Shown: piece after piece, positions 33,185-42,869 of the stretch
Position numbering within the stretch: the first letter of the stretch is position 1
Layout: each line of letters starts with the position of its first letter
Source of the DNA: Armatimonadota bacterium
GTDB taxonomy: Bacteria > Sysuimicrobiota > Sysuimicrobiia > Sysuimicrobiales > Sysuimicrobiaceae
NCBI GenBank assembly: GCA_031460175.1
Contig: JAVKGW010000004.1
Span: 123,303 to 187,302, forward strand
Length of the DNA: 64,000 nucleotides
Reading direction: 5' to 3'
The notes under the pieces: generated by a model
The model's input: the letters and a program-made list of their open reading frames with translations, nothing else
Databases searched by the model: none
What the model was told of the DNA's origin: nothing
Made by a program: the position numbers and the translations under genes

Positions 33185-35648
33185 GTCTCTCGTCTTCCCC
33201 CTCGCGGGGAGCCTCCCCGGAGGGCCGTTCCTCCGGCCGGGAGGGAGCCGGAGCCTCCCGCACCCGCTCCGCGAACTCCCGCAGCCGCTGGTCCACCCGG
33301 GCGTTCACCGTCCCCTCGGGGAAGCGGCCGTCCGGGCCCCGCTCGCCCGCGGGCAAGCCCGTGAGGATCTCGAGGCCCTCGTCCACGGTCTCGATGGCCC
33401 AGATGTGGAACTTCCCCTCCCGCACCGCCTCCACCACATCCTCCCGGAGCATGAGGTTCTTCACGTTGCTCGCGGGGATGATCACGCCTTGCCGCCCCGT
33501 GAGCCCCTTCACCCGGCACACGTCGTAGAACCCCTCGATCTTCTGGTTCACCCCGCCCACGGCCTGGATCTGACCGTGCTGGTTTACGGAGCCCGTGACC
33601 GCGATCCCCTGCCGGATGGGGACCCCGCTCAGGGCGGAGAGCAGGGCAAACAGCTCCGCCGCGGAGGCGCTGTCGCCTTCCACCATCTCATAGCTCTGCT
33701 CGAACACCAACCGCGCACTCAGGGTAAGCGGCTTGTCCTGGGCGTAGCGCTGGGACACGTATCCGCTGAGGATGAGGACCCCCTTGCTGTGGATGGGACC
33801 GCCCAGCCGCACCTGTCGCTCGATGTCGATGATGCCCTCCCTCCCGGGCGCCACGCTGGCGGTGATGCGGCTGGGTCGTCCGAAGGCGTAGTCTCCCAGC
33901 TGGATCACCGACAGTCCGTTCACCTGGCCCACGGCCTCCCCGTCCGTATCCACGAGGAGAATGCCGCGGGCGATGAGCTCCCGGATCCGTTCCTCGATGA
34001 GGTTGGACCGGTAGACGCGGCTCTCCAGGGCCTTGCGGACGTGGTCCGCGGTGACGCGGTCCGCGCCGTCCCGCTCCGCCCAGAAGTTCGCCTCCCGGAT
34101 CACGTCGCTGAGGGCTCCGAATCGGGCAGAGAGCTTTTCCTGATCGTCCGCCAGCCGCAGGCTGTGCTCCAAGATCTTCGCCGCGGCCCCGCTGTCGAGG
34201 GCCCGGAGCTTCTCTTCCTGGCACAGCTTGCAGATGAACGCGAGCACGCTGCGCACGTGCTCCTCATCGTAGGGCATCTGGACATCGAAGTCCGCCCGGA
34301 TCTTGAAGAGCTCCGCGAACTCCTCGTCCAGGGCGTACAGGAGGTAATACCAGAGGGGGTGGCCCACCAGGACCACCTTCACCCGGAGGGGCACGGGCTG
34401 GGGCCGCAGGGTCTTGGTGGTGACCAACCCCAGGCGTTCCACCAGGTCCTCGATCTCCACCTGCTCGCTGCGCAACGCCCGCTTGAGGCCGTCCCAGCTC
34501 ACCGCGTTGCGCAGGAGATCCTCCACGGGGATCACGAGGTACCCGCCGTTGGCCCGGTGGAGGGCACCGGGCTTGATCATGGTGAAGTCCGTGTAGAGGG
34601 CCCCGAACTGGGTCTCCTTCTCCACCTTGCCGAAGAGGTTGGTGTAGCTGGGGTTGAGCTCCACCACCACGGGGGCGCCCTGCTGATGGCTGTTGTCCAC
34701 CAGCAGGTTCACTTCATACCGCCGCAGGAACAGCTCCCGGCTCCAGGGCACGGGGAGCGGGATGGGCGGGAGCATCCCGCCGACGGCAGGAGCAGGCGCC
34801 TCCGAGGGTCCCTTGAAGAACTCCAGGTTCTCCACGATGTCCTGCTGCACCGCCTGGAGATGCTCCGTGATCTCCGGGCAGCTCGCGTACTTCTCCATGA
34901 GATCCTCGATGAGACCGCCCACCACGTGGAGGGCCACCTGCCGGTCCAGGGTCCGCAGCCGCTCCTCCGCCGCCCGCTCCAGGACCCGCACCTGCTTGAG
35001 GGCGGCCTTCACCTCCTCCTGCAGGGTCTCCCGCCGCCGCTGGAGCTCCTCCCGCGCGGGAGCAGGCAGGGCCTGCAGCTCCGCGTCCGAGATGGGCCGT
35101 CCACCCAGCACGGGGATCACCAGGATGCCGATGGGGGTGGGTTGCAGCGTGAATCCCGCCTGCGCGGCCCGCTGCTGGAGCTGCTCGAAGATCTCCGAGC
35201 GCTGCCGTTCCAGCCCTTTGATGATCTCGTCCCGCCGGGTGCCGTACTCCTCGCTCTCGAAGGCCTTGGGGATCTCCCGCCGCACCCGGGCGATGAGGGC
35301 CCGCATGTCCTGCTGGAACTCCCGCCCGCGGCCCGGAGGCAGCTGGACCACCCGGGGCTGATAGGGATCCGTGAAGTTGTTCACGTAGCACCAGTCCGGC
35401 GGGGTGGGCTGCCGCCGGGCCGTCTCCTCCAGGAAGGCCCGCACCGCGGTCATCTTCCCAAGCCCCGGCAGCCCCGCCACGTATACGTTGAACCCCCGGT
35501 CCCGCATCTGGAGGCCGAACCGCAGGGACTCCACGGCCCGGGGCTGTCCCACGATGCCCTCGAGCGGCAGAACCTGGTCCGTGCTCTCGATCCCCAGGGT
35601 GGTGGGATCAACGGTACGGCGCAGATGCGCGGGTTCCAGTCGCTGCAT
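33156..35648 (-). CDS. Lon-like ATP-dependent protease (LonB/AAA_32 type)
   Basis: An 830-residue Lon-family protease lacking the classical Lon N-terminal domain. An AAA-type region opens with a P-loop that reads GLPGLGKMT (59-67), with Met where Ser/Thr normally follows the lysine. A coiled-coil-rich insert spans about 140-260 (high Glu/Gln/Arg). The C-terminal protease domain carries the Ser-Lys dyad S660 (EGDSAS) and K703 (GVNQKIEG), spaced by 43 residues as in E. coli Lon. The last 60 residues are charged and Pro-rich. GGGGAGGGGAG precedes the ATG. It is the last gene of the long minus-strand run. Confidence 0.85.
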   Translation of the reverse strand: MQRLEPAHLRRTVDPTTLGIESTDQVLPLEGIVGQPRAVESLRFGLQMRDRGFNVYVAGLPGLGKMTAVRAFLEETARRQPTPPDWCYVNNFTDPYQPRVVQLPPGRGREFQQDMRALIARVRREIPKAFESEEYGTRRDEIIKGLERQRSEIFEQLQQRAAQAGFTLQPTPIGILVIPVLGGRPISDAELQALPAPAREELQRRRETLQEEVKAALKQVRVLERAAEERLRTLDRQVALHVVGGLIEDLMEKYASCPEITEHLQAVQQDIVENLEFFKGPSEAPAPAVGGMLPPIPLPVPWSRELFLRRYEVNLLVDNSHQQGAPVVVELNPSYTNLFGKVEKETQFGALYTDFTMIKPGALHRANGGYLVIPVEDLLRNAVSWDGLKRALRSEQVEIEDLVERLGLVTTKTLRPQPVPLRVKVVLVGHPLWYYLLYALDEEFAELFKIRADFDVQMPYDEEHVRSVLAFICKLCQEEKLRALDSGAAAKILEHSLRLADDQEKLSARFGALSDVIREANFWAERDGADRVTADHVRKALESRVYRSNLIEERIRELIARGILLVDTDGEAVGQVNGLSVIQLGDYAFGRPSRITASVAPGREGIIDIERQVRLGGPIHSKGVLILSGYVSQRYAQDKPLTLSARLVFEQSYEMVEGDSASAAELFALLSALSGVPIRQGIAVTGSVNQHGQIQAVGGVNQKIEGFYDVCRVKGLTGRQGVIIPASNVKNLMLREDVVEAVREGKFHIWAIETVDEGLEILTGLPAGERGPDGRFPEGTVNARVDQRLREFAERVREAPAPSRPEERPSGEAPREGEDERPKPGRGQRR

Positions 35649-35672
35649 GCTCCCCTCCCCTTGAGCGGATCT

Positions 35673-38573
35673 TCATCGGGTTCCCGCCACCGCCTCCGGA
35701 GTCGCCCTCTGGGCCTGGATGCGCCGTCGGGCCGCCTCCACCTTCTCCGGGTCCAGCACCCTCCGGAGGAACTGGCCCGTGTAGGAGTGGTCCTGGGCCG
35801 CCACCTCCTCGGGCGTTCCCTCCGCGATCACCCAGCCGCCCCCGTCCCCTCCCTCCGGCCCCAGGTCGATGATCCAGTCCGCGGTCTTGATCACGTCCAG
35901 GTTGTGCTCGATGACGACCACGGTGTTGCCCGCATCCACCAGCCGGTGCAGCACCTGCAGCAACCGCTCCACGTCCGCAAAATGCAGGCCCACGGTGGGT
36001 TCGTCCAGGATGTACAGGGTGCGGCCCGTGTCCCGGCGGGAGAGCTCCGCCGCCAGCTTCACCCGCTGGGCCTCCCCGCCCGAGAGGGTGGTGGCGGGTT
36101 GCCCAAGTTTGATGTAGCCCAATCCCACGTCGTGCAGGGTCTGCAGCTTGTGCCGGAGCCGAGGGACGGCCCCGAAGAACTCCAGGGCCTCGTCCACGGT
36201 CATCTCCAGCACATCCGCGATGGACTTCCCCTTGTACAGGACCTGCAGGGTCTCCCGGTTGTAGCGCTTGCCCTTACACACCTCGCACGGCACGTACACG
36301 TCCGGAAGGAAGTGCATCTCGATCCGCACGATCCCATCGCCCTCGCAGGCCTCGCACCGGCCGCCCCGCACGTTGAAGGAGAAGCGGCCCGGCTTGTAGC
36401 CCCGCATCCGGGCCTCCGGGAGCTGCGCGAAGAGCTCCCGGATGAGGTCGAAGGTCTTCGTGTAGGTGGCAGGGTTGCTGCGGGGCGTACGGCCGATGGG
36501 CGACTGATCGATGTTGATCACCTTGTCGATGAGGTGCACGCCCTCGATGCCCTCGTGGGCGCCCGGCCGCACCCGGGCCCCCATGACCCGCTGGGCCAGG
36601 GCCCGGTAGAGGATCTCATCCACCAGGGTGGACTTCCCGCTGCCGGACACCCCCGTGACGCAGATGAACACCCCGAGGGGGAAGGCCACGTCGATGTTCT
36701 TCAGGTTGTGCTCCCGGGCGCCCCGCACCACGAGGCGCCCGCCCCTCGGGGGACGGCGGCGCTCCGGTACGGGGATCCGACGCTTGCCGGAGAGGTACTG
36801 CCCCGTGAGGGACCGGGGCTCCCGGATCACGTCCTCCAGGGTCCCGCTGACCACCACCTCCCCCCCGTGGACGCCGGCCCCCGGCCCGATGTCCACGATC
36901 CAGTCCGCGGCGCGAATCGTGTCCTCGTCGTGCTCCACCACGATGACGGTGTTCCCCAGATCCCGCAGGCGCTTCAGGGTCTCGATGAGCCGGTGGTTGT
37001 CCCGCTGGTGGAGGCCCACGCTGGGTTCGTCCAGGACGTACAGAACCCCCATCAGTCCCGAGCCGATCTGGGTGGCGAGGCGGATGCGCTGGGCTTCCCC
37101 GCCGGAGAGGGTGTTGGCGGGCCGGTCCAGGGTGAGGTAATCGAGCCCCACGTTCACCAGGAACCCCAGCCGGGCCCGCACCTCCTTCAGGATCTGGGCC
37201 GCGATGAGGGCCTCCCGCTCGGTCAGGGAGAGGTGGTCGAGGAACTCCAGGCACCGTCGCACGGTCATGGCGGTGACTTCCGCGATGTTCTTCCCGCCCA
37301 CCCGCACCGCGAGGCTCTCCCGCCGCAGCCGCGTGCCCCTGCACTCCGGGCAGGGCGTGGTGCTCATGTAGCGTTCGAGCTCCTCCTTCACGTACTCCGA
37401 GTCCGTCTCCCGGTAGCGGCGCTCGAGATGGTGCACCACGCCCTCGAAGGTGGTCTCGTAGACCCGCAGGATCCCGTACCGGTTGTGGTAGCGCACCCGG
37501 ATGGGCTCGTCCCACCCGTACAGCAGGGCCCGGATGAAGGATTTCGGGAGCTTCCGGAGGGGGGCTTTCGGGTCCACCCCGTGGGCCTGGGCCAGGGCGC
37601 GCAGCAACTCCGTGTAGTACTCGCTCGCGGACTCCGCCCAGGGCACCACCGCGCCTTCCAGGAGCGGCTTGTCCATGTCCAGGATCAGATCCGGGTCCAT
37701 CTCCTGCCGGAACCCGAGTCCCGAACAGGCGGGGCAGGCCCCGTAGGGGCTGTTGAAGGAGAAGATCCGGGGCTCGATCTCCGGCAGGGTGGTCCCGTGG
37801 TCCGGGCAGGCGAAGGCGGTGGAGAAGACCAGGACCTCCCCGGATCCGTCCGAGCCCTCCCGCCACACGTGCACGAGCCCCTGGCCGAGCTTGAGGGCGG
37901 TCTCCAGGGAGTCGTGCAGACGTGAACGGACATCCTGCCGAACCACCAGCCGGTCCACCACCACCTCGACGTCGTGCTTGCGGTTCCGGTCCAGGGAGAT
38001 CTCTTCCCCGAGCTCGTACAGCACCCCGTCCACCCGCACCCGCACAAACCCCTGTCGCCGCAGGTCCTCGAACAGCTGGCGGTACTCGCCCTTGCGGCCC
38101 CGCACCACGGGGCCCATCACGTAGATCCGGGTGCCCTCCGGGAGGGCCAGGATCCGGTCCGCGATCTGCTCCGGGGTCTGGCGGGCGATGGGACGGTTGC
38201 AGACGGGACAGTGGGGTTGGCCGATGCGGGCAAACAGCAACCGCAGGTAGTCGTAGATCTCCGTGACCGTGCCCACGGTGGATCGGGGATTGCGGGGGGC
38301 ACCCTTCTGATCGATGGAGACCGCGGGGGAGAGGCCCTCGATGGCGTCCACATCCGGCTTCTCCATAAGGCCCAGGAACTGCCGGGCATACGCGGACAGG
38401 GACTCCACGTACCGGCGCTGCCCCTCCGCGTAGATGGTGTCGAAGGCCAGGGTGGACTTCCCGGACCCCGAGATCCCCGTGAAGACCACCAGCTTCTCCC
38501 GGGGAATCTCCACGGTCAGGTTCTTCAGATTGTGCTCCCGCGCGCCCCGTACGATGATCCGGTCCAGCGGCAT
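35673..38573 (-). CDS. uvrA: UvrABC excinuclease ATPase subunit A
   Basis: A 966-residue damage-recognition ATPase. It has two ABC ATPase modules ([13 protein letters not shown] near the start; [13 protein letters not shown] in the second half), each with LSGGEAQR signature, plus zinc-finger segments [21 protein letters not shown] and CEACEGDG...CEVCKG. It works as a dimer with UvrB to find distortions in DNA. Full length. It lies 48 bases after the VOC-fold gene, with AGGGGG before the ATG. Confidence 0.97.
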   Translation of the reverse strand: MPLDRIIVRGAREHNLKNLTVEIPREKLVVFTGISGSGKSTLAFDTIYAEGQRRYVESLSAYARQFLGLMEKPDVDAIEGLSPAVSIDQKGAPRNPRSTVGTVTEIYDYLRLLFARIGQPHCPVCNRPIARQTPEQIADRILALPEGTRIYVMGPVVRGRKGEYRQLFEDLRRQGFVRVRVDGVLYELGEEISLDRNRKHDVEVVVDRLVVRQDVRSRLHDSLETALKLGQGLVHVWREGSDGSGEVLVFSTAFACPDHGTTLPEIEPRIFSFNSPYGACPACSGLGFRQEMDPDLILDMDKPLLEGAVVPWAESASEYYTELLRALAQAHGVDPKAPLRKLPKSFIRALLYGWDEPIRVRYHNRYGILRVYETTFEGVVHHLERRYRETDSEYVKEELERYMSTTPCPECRGTRLRRESLAVRVGGKNIAEVTAMTVRRCLEFLDHLSLTEREALIAAQILKEVRARLGFLVNVGLDYLTLDRPANTLSGGEAQRIRLATQIGSGLMGVLYVLDEPSVGLHQRDNHRLIETLKRLRDLGNTVIVVEHDEDTIRAADWIVDIGPGAGVHGGEVVVSGTLEDVIREPRSLTGQYLSGKRRIPVPERRRPPRGGRLVVRGAREHNLKNIDVAFPLGVFICVTGVSGSGKSTLVDEILYRALAQRVMGARVRPGAHEGIEGVHLIDKVINIDQSPIGRTPRSNPATYTKTFDLIRELFAQLPEARMRGYKPGRFSFNVRGGRCEACEGDGIVRIEMHFLPDVYVPCEVCKGKRYNRETLQVLYKGKSIADVLEMTVDEALEFFGAVPRLRHKLQTLHDVGLGYIKLGQPATTLSGGEAQRVKLAAELSRRDTGRTLYILDEPTVGLHFADVERLLQVLHRLVDAGNTVVVIEHNLDVIKTADWIIDLGPEGGDGGGWVIAEGTPEEVAAQDHSYTGQFLRRVLDPEKVEAARRRIQAQRATPEAVAGTR

Positions 38574-38621
38574 GATGCCCCCTGCGGATTCTGCAGGAAT
38601 CTCAACGCAGCGGAGTCCACC

Positions 38622-39044
38622 TCATTCCGCAAGGCTCGCCGCCTGGTCCAGGGCCTCCGCCCGGCGGGCGGCGTCCTCGCTGCTGATGAGCTCGATCTGA
38701 TTGCCGAAGGGGTCCCGGCAGAAGAACCGACGAACCCCCGGTTGAGGCGGCAGGTCCTGGACCGCGATCCCATTGCTCAGCAGGATCACCCGGGCCTCGT
38801 CCAGGTCGTCCACCTCGAAGCACACGTGCCGCCTCGACCGCACCAGGAGTTTCGGGTCCTCCACCCCCACGTGGACCTCACAGTTGGGCGCCAGGAACCA
38901 TACGCCCCCCCGCTCCGCAAGCCCCGGGGGCTTCGGAATCTCCCGCAGACCCAAAAGTTCCCCGTAGAACCACCGGGCCTGCGCCTCGCATCCCGGCGGG
39001 CCTGTGAGGTGTACGTGGTGTACCCGCTCGATGCGCACGGTCAC
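38622..39044 (-). CDS. VOC-fold (glyoxalase/bleomycin-resistance-type) protein between uvrB and uvrA
   Basis: A 140-residue single-chain VOC protein with two beta-alpha-beta-beta-beta repeats. The first opens with [13 protein letters not shown]; the second has [17 protein letters not shown] and ends with [15 protein letters not shown], the usual metal-site glutamate. The metal ligands expected in glyoxalases/dioxygenases are present (His of HHVHL, His of RRHVCF, Glu of QIEL), so it may be a metal-dependent enzyme acting on small electrophiles. GTG at 39044 overlaps the uvrB stop (GTGA), so its translation is coupled to UvrB. Substrate unknown. Confidence 0.78.
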   Translation of the reverse strand: MTVRIERVHHVHLTGPPGCEAQARWFYGELLGLREIPKPPGLAERGGVWFLAPNCEVHVGVEDPKLLVRSRRHVCFEVDDLDEARVILLSNGIAVQDLPPQPGVRRFFCRDPFGNQIELISSEDAARRAEALDQAASLAE

Positions 39045-41146
39045 CGTCGCCGGGAGCCCCGTCCGCGCCGGACGCCCCTGTGCCCGGGTTGGACGGGTTC
39101 TCCGAGTCCCCGTCGCAGTTCCAGGATCTGGTCCCGCAGCCTTGCGGCCCGCTCGAACTCCAGGTTGGCGGCCGCCCGCCGCATCTCCGACTCCAGCCGC
39201 CGGAGGGTGGCCTCCACCTCCTCCGGGCCCAGGAGCAGCATCCGGGCCACCTCCCACGGGAGCACCCGTCCCCGCTCCTTCACGAGCTCCACCAGCTCCT
39301 CCGCGGTGGCGGGTTCCCCACCCGGAGCGTAGGTCTCGGGTTCCTCCGAGACCTCCGGGAGGTCGAGGAGGTCCCGGATGGGCTTCTGCACGGACTGCGG
39401 GGTGATCCCGTGTTCCTCGTTGTACCGGAGCTGGATCTGGCGGCGGCGGTTGGTCTCCTCGATGGCCCGGCGCATGGACTCCGTGACCTCGTCCGCGTAG
39501 AGGATCACCCGACCGGAGACGTGCCGGGCCGCCCGTCCCATGGTCTGGATGAGGGCGGTCTCGCTGCGCAGATACCCCTCCCGGTCCGCATCCAGGATGG
39601 CCACCAGCGACACCTCGGGGAGGTCCAGCCCTTCCCGGAGGAGGTTGATGCCCACCAGCACGTCGTAGGTGCCCAGGCGCAGGTCCTTGAGGAGGCGAGC
39701 CCGCTCGATGGTGTCGATCTCCGAGTGGAGGTAGTGCACCTTGATCCCCATCTCCTGGAGGTACCCCGTGAGGTCCTCCGCCATGCGTTTGGTAAGGGTG
39801 GTGACCAGGGTGCGCTCGCCCCGCGCCACCTGGGCCCGGATCTCCGTCAGGAGGTCATCGATCTGTCCCCGGGCGGGCCGCACCTCCACGTACGGGTCCA
39901 CGAGGCCCGTAGGCCGCACGATCTGCTCCACCACGCAACGGCTGACCTCGAGCTCGAAGGGGCCCGGGGTGGCGGAGACGAACACGCACTGGTGGATGAG
40001 CTGTTCGAACTCCTCCCACCGCAGGGGACGGTTGTCGTAGGCGGAGGGGAGCCGCCACCCGAAGTCCACCAGGTTCTTCTTGCGGGCCCGGTCTCCCTCG
40101 TGCATCCCCTTGATCTGGGGGACGGTGACGTGGGACTCGTCGATGAACATCAGGTAGTCGCGGGGGAAGTAGTCCAGTAAACACCCGGGCCGCTCGCCCG
40201 GGGCCCGGCCGTCCAGGTGGCGGGAGTAGTTCTCGATTCCCGGACAGTACCCCGTCTCCCGCAACAGTTCCATGTCGTACCGGGTGCGGAACTCCAGGCG
40301 CTGGGCCTCCAGGAGCCTCCCCTGGGCGCGGAACCACGCCACCCGTTCCTGGAGCTCCTCCTCGATGCTCCGCAGGGCCCGCGCGAGGCGATCTTCCGTG
40401 GTGACCCAGTGCTTCGCGGGCCAGATGGCCACCGCCTCCTTCTCCTCCAGCACCTCGCCCGTGAGGGGATCCAGCTCCAGGAGGCGGTCCACCTCGTCGC
40501 CGAAGAGCTCGATGCGAACCGCGTGGTCCTCGTAGCTGGGGAACACCTCGATCACGTCCCCCCGCACCCGGAACCGACCCCGGGCGAAGTCCACGTCGTT
40601 CCGCTCGTACTGGATGTCCACCAGCCGCCGGAGGATCTCCTCCCGGGCGCGGCGCTCCCCCCGGCGCACCACCAGCGTCACCTCCCGGTAGTCCTCTGGC
40701 CGGCCCAGGCCGTAGATGCAGGAGACGGAAGCCACCACGATGACGTCCCGGCGCTCCATGAGGGCCTTGGTGGTGGCGTGCCGCAGCCGGTCGATCTCCT
40801 CGTTGATGCTGGCGTCCTTCGCGATGTACAGGTCCAGCTGCGGCACGTACGCCTCGGGCTGGTAGTAGTCGTAGTAGCTCACGAAGTAGCGCACCGCGTT
40901 GTGGGGGAAGAACTCCCGGAACTCACTGTAGAGCTGCGCGGCCAGGGTCTTGTTGTGGGCGATCACCAGGGTGGGCCGTTGCATGCGCTCGATCACCCGG
41001 GCCATGGTGTACGTCTTCCCGCTGCCGGTCACGCCCAGCAGGGTGGTGTACTTGTGGCCTGCCCGGAGGCTACGAACCAGCTCCTCGATGGCCTTGGGCT
41101 GGTCCCCTCGGGGCGGCAGGTCCGTGACCATGCGGAACTCGGGCAT
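39041..41146 (-). CDS. uvrB: UvrABC excinuclease helicase subunit B
   Basis: A 701-residue UvrB. It shows [12 protein letters not shown] (P-loop), the damage-verifying beta-hairpin in [30 protein letters not shown] (Walker B), [22 protein letters not shown], and a C-terminal UVR coiled coil ([19 protein letters not shown]) that docks UvrC. ATG at 41146 has GAGGGGGAT nine bases upstream. TATAAT lies at 41179-41174, suggesting its own promoter inside the 3' end of the rhodanese gene. A VOC-fold gene is coupled to its stop. Confidence 0.97.
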   Translation of the reverse strand: MPEFRMVTDLPPRGDQPKAIEELVRSLRAGHKYTTLLGVTGSGKTYTMARVIERMQRPTLVIAHNKTLAAQLYSEFREFFPHNAVRYFVSYYDYYQPEAYVPQLDLYIAKDASINEEIDRLRHATTKALMERRDVIVVASVSCIYGLGRPEDYREVTLVVRRGERRAREEILRRLVDIQYERNDVDFARGRFRVRGDVIEVFPSYEDHAVRIELFGDEVDRLLELDPLTGEVLEEKEAVAIWPAKHWVTTEDRLARALRSIEEELQERVAWFRAQGRLLEAQRLEFRTRYDMELLRETGYCPGIENYSRHLDGRAPGERPGCLLDYFPRDYLMFIDESHVTVPQIKGMHEGDRARKKNLVDFGWRLPSAYDNRPLRWEEFEQLIHQCVFVSATPGPFELEVSRCVVEQIVRPTGLVDPYVEVRPARGQIDDLLTEIRAQVARGERTLVTTLTKRMAEDLTGYLQEMGIKVHYLHSEIDTIERARLLKDLRLGTYDVLVGINLLREGLDLPEVSLVAILDADREGYLRSETALIQTMGRAARHVSGRVILYADEVTESMRRAIEETNRRRQIQLRYNEEHGITPQSVQKPIRDLLDLPEVSEEPETYAPGGEPATAEELVELVKERGRVLPWEVARMLLLGPEEVEATLRRLESEMRRAAANLEFERAARLRDQILELRRGLGEPVQPGHRGVRRGRGSRRR

Positions 41147-41173
41147 GGGCGGATCCCCCTCGCGCGACACTCC

Positions 41174-41179
41174 ATTATA
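41174..41179 (-). promoter_or_regulatory. Consensus -10 element (TATAAT) before uvrB
   Basis: The exact hexamer TATAAT on the minus strand, 28 bases before the uvrB ATG, partly formed by the TAA stop of the extended rhodanese frame. No convincing -35 is found 16-18 bases upstream. There is room for a leader of about 20 bases with the ribosome site. I see no LexA-type SOS box here. Confidence 0.5.
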
Positions 41180-41519
41180 CGGCCGGTTCAGCCGTCCGCT
41201 CCACGGGGAGTCCGGCCGCCACCCACCCCGTGATGCCCTCCGGCATGATGTACACGTTCCGGTAGCCCAGCTGCCGGGCCCGACGGGCCGCCCGGTGACA
41301 GGCCCTTCAGCGGGGGCCGGAGCAGTAAAAGACCAGCACCGCGTCCCGATCCGGCGGCAGGTCCGCCGCGGTGAACCCACCCGGGTCCAGGTGCCGGGCC
41401 CCCGGTACGTGCCCGGTCGCCCAGCGTCGGGGGTGGTTGTTGTCGAAGACGTAGAATCCCGGCGTCCCAAGACGCCGGGCCACTTCCTGCACGGTCATCC
41501 TCGGGAGGTCCTCTGCCAC
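41175..41519 (-). CDS. Rhodanese-like protein with in-frame UGA (candidate selenoprotein or nonsense allele)
   Basis: Reading through one TGA (41309-41307) gives a single-domain rhodanese of 114 residues: [23 protein letters not shown], the catalytic cysteine C66 in VFYCSGPR, then the UGA as residue 71, then [28 protein letters not shown] to a TAA. Rhodaneses of this type usually read CxxxxCxxC/S-H-x-A-A here, so the UGA stands at the second cysteine. A stable hairpin follows it. Stopping at UGA would leave 70 residues without the last two helices. GTG at 41519 has AGGAGGT seven bases upstream. Selenocysteine is attractive; a recent Cys-to-stop mutation or a base error fits equally simply. 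Confidence 0.6.
41274..41309 (-). promoter_or_regulatory. Candidate bacterial SECIS hairpin following the in-frame UGA
   Basis: Two overlapping hairpins are possible directly after the UGA. One has a 5-bp stem GGCCC/GGGCC with loop GUC (41289-41277; loop begins 23 bases after UGA). The other has a 6-bp stem CCGGGC/GCCCGG with a 10-base loop beginning GG (41295-41274; loop begins 18 bases after UGA). Bacterial SECIS elements are described as having an apical loop 16-37 bases from UGA with a G among its first two bases, and both forms comply. In DNA this rich in GC, chance hairpins are common, so this is supportive only. Confidence 0.35.
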
Positions 41520-41551
41520 GGGACGTACCTCCTGTTTGCGGTGTTTGGACC

Positions 41552-41557
41552 ATTGTA
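41552..41557 (-). promoter_or_regulatory. -10-like TACAAT before the rhodanese gene
   Basis: TACAAT on the minus strand in the 51-base gap between the era stop and the rhodanese start. The transcript would carry a leader of about 25 bases containing the AGGAGGT ribosome site. No -35 match is evident; the upstream bases are C-rich. Confidence 0.4.
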
Positions 41558-41570
41558 CGGGGGAGGGGGA

Positions 41571-42461
41571 TCAGGAGGGGTAGAGGGCACGGATCATCCG
41601 CTCGTCATCCCGCCAGTCCTCGCTCACCTTCACCCAAAGGTCCAGGTACACCCGGGTCCCCAGCAGGGCCTCGATCTCCTTTCGGGCCGCGGTCCCGATC
41701 TCCCGGATCATACGGCCGCCCTTTCCGATCAGGATGGGTTTGTGGGAAGGCTTCTCCACGTGCAGGGTGGCCCGGATGTACGTGAGGCCCTCTTCGGGTT
41801 TTTCCCGGAACTCCTCGATCTCCACCCCGACCGCGTGCGGCACCTCCTCCCGCACCCGCTCCATGGCCTTCTCCCGGATCAGTTCCGCCACCAGTCGCTG
41901 GAGGGGCTGGTCCGTGAGGTCCTCCTCCTCGAAGTACCGGGGGCCGGGAGGCAGCAGCCCCACCAGGATTTCCACGAGCTCCGGAAGCCCCTGGCCCCGC
42001 AGGGCGCTCGTGCGCACCACCCGGGCCTCGCCAAGCTCCGCCCGCACCCAGGCCTCCCGGGCCTCGATCTCCCGGGGGGAGGCCAGGTCGCACTTGTTCA
42101 GGGCCACCACCACGGGCCGACCGCTCTGCCGGGCCAGGGCCACCGCCATCTCCGTCTCCGGACCCACGGGCCGGCTGACATCCAGGACGAGGAGGACCGC
42201 GTCCGCCTCCTGCAGGGCCGCGCGGGCGGTCCGCATCATGTGCTCGCCCAGCCGGTGCTTGGGGGAGTGGACGCCCGGGGTGTCCACCAGCACCATCTGG
42301 GCATGGGGAAGGTGGACCACGCCCCGGATGGCGGTGCGGGTGGTCTGGGGGATGGGGGTGACGATGGCCACCTTGGTGCCCACCAGGGCGTTGGTGAGGG
42401 TGGATTTCCCCGCGTTGGGCGGGCCCAGGAGGGCGATGAATCCGCTCCGGAAAACGCTCAT
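41571..42461 (-). CDS. era: Ribosome-assembly GTPase Era
   Basis: A 296-residue Era. The G domain has G1 GPPNAGKST, G2 TTRTAIRG, G3 DTPGV, G4 NKCD and G5 SALRG. The C-terminal KH domain (about 200-285) has LIGKGGRMIREIG, which binds the 3' end of 16S rRNA. It supports 30S maturation at the membrane. The ATG at 42461 overlaps the cdd stop (ATGA). Together with upstream ybeY, also an rRNA-maturation gene, and dgkA/cdd this is the well-known ybeY-dgkA-cdd-era order. Confidence 0.96.
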   Translation of the reverse strand: MSVFRSGFIALLGPPNAGKSTLTNALVGTKVAIVTPIPQTTRTAIRGVVHLPHAQMVLVDTPGVHSPKHRLGEHMMRTARAALQEADAVLLVLDVSRPVGPETEMAVALARQSGRPVVVALNKCDLASPREIEAREAWVRAELGEARVVRTSALRGQGLPELVEILVGLLPPGPRYFEEEDLTDQPLQRLVAELIREKAMERVREEVPHAVGVEIEEFREKPEEGLTYIRATLHVEKPSHKPILIGKGGRMIREIGTAARKEIEALLGTRVYLDLWVKVSEDWRDDERMIRALYPS

Positions 42462-42859
42462 CCGGGCCGCCGGAAGGGCTGCGGCAGGAGCTCCTCCATG
42501 CGGTAGATCCGGAGATGCCCCCGTCCCGCGGTCACCACGAACCGCGTGCGGAACTCCAGGAGCACCTGGCGGCACGCCCCACACGGCAGGAGTTCTGTGC
42601 CCTCCGGCCCTGCCACCGCCACCGCCACCACCCGGCGCTGCCCCTCGCTCACCGCCTTCTGCACCGCCACCCGCTCCGCGCACACCGAAAGCCCGTAGGA
42701 CCCGTTCTCCACGTTGCATCCCGTGTACACGGACCCGTCCGGTGCCAGCACCGCGGCGCCCACCCGGAAGCGGGAGTAGGGGGCGTACGCACGCCGCCGG
42801 ACCGCCCGGGCGGCCCGGAGCAGCCGCTGGGCGGTGTCCTCTGGGAGTTCCCTGCGCAT
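42458..42859 (-). CDS. cdd: Cytidine deaminase
   Basis: A 133-residue homotetrameric-type cytidine deaminase for pyrimidine salvage (cytidine or deoxycytidine to uridine or deoxyuridine). It has YAPYSRFRVGAAV, NVENGSYGLSVCAERVA with zinc ligand C60 and catalytic E62, and the second zinc pair C93/C96 in PCGACRQ. It starts at ATG 42859, ten bases after the CNNM gene, and overlaps era by four bases. Confidence 0.95.
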   Translation of the reverse strand: MRRELPEDTAQRLLRAARAVRRRAYAPYSRFRVGAAVLAPDGSVYTGCNVENGSYGLSVCAERVAVQKAVSEGQRRVVAVAVAGPEGTELLPCGACRQVLLEFRTRFVVTAGRGHLRIYRMEELLPQPFRRPG

Positions 42860-42869
42860 GGAGGAGGGC

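Noticed and set aside
33165-37925. 1,586-codon open frame on the plus strand
   Set aside because: It is antisense to uvrA and the Lon-like gene, has the His/Pro/Arg/Gly-rich composition of a frame shadow in GC-rich DNA, and shows no domain motif.
41188-41553. 121-codon open frame covering the rhodanese gene
   Set aside because: It is a different frame without rhodanese motifs; the real protein is in the frame interrupted by TGA.
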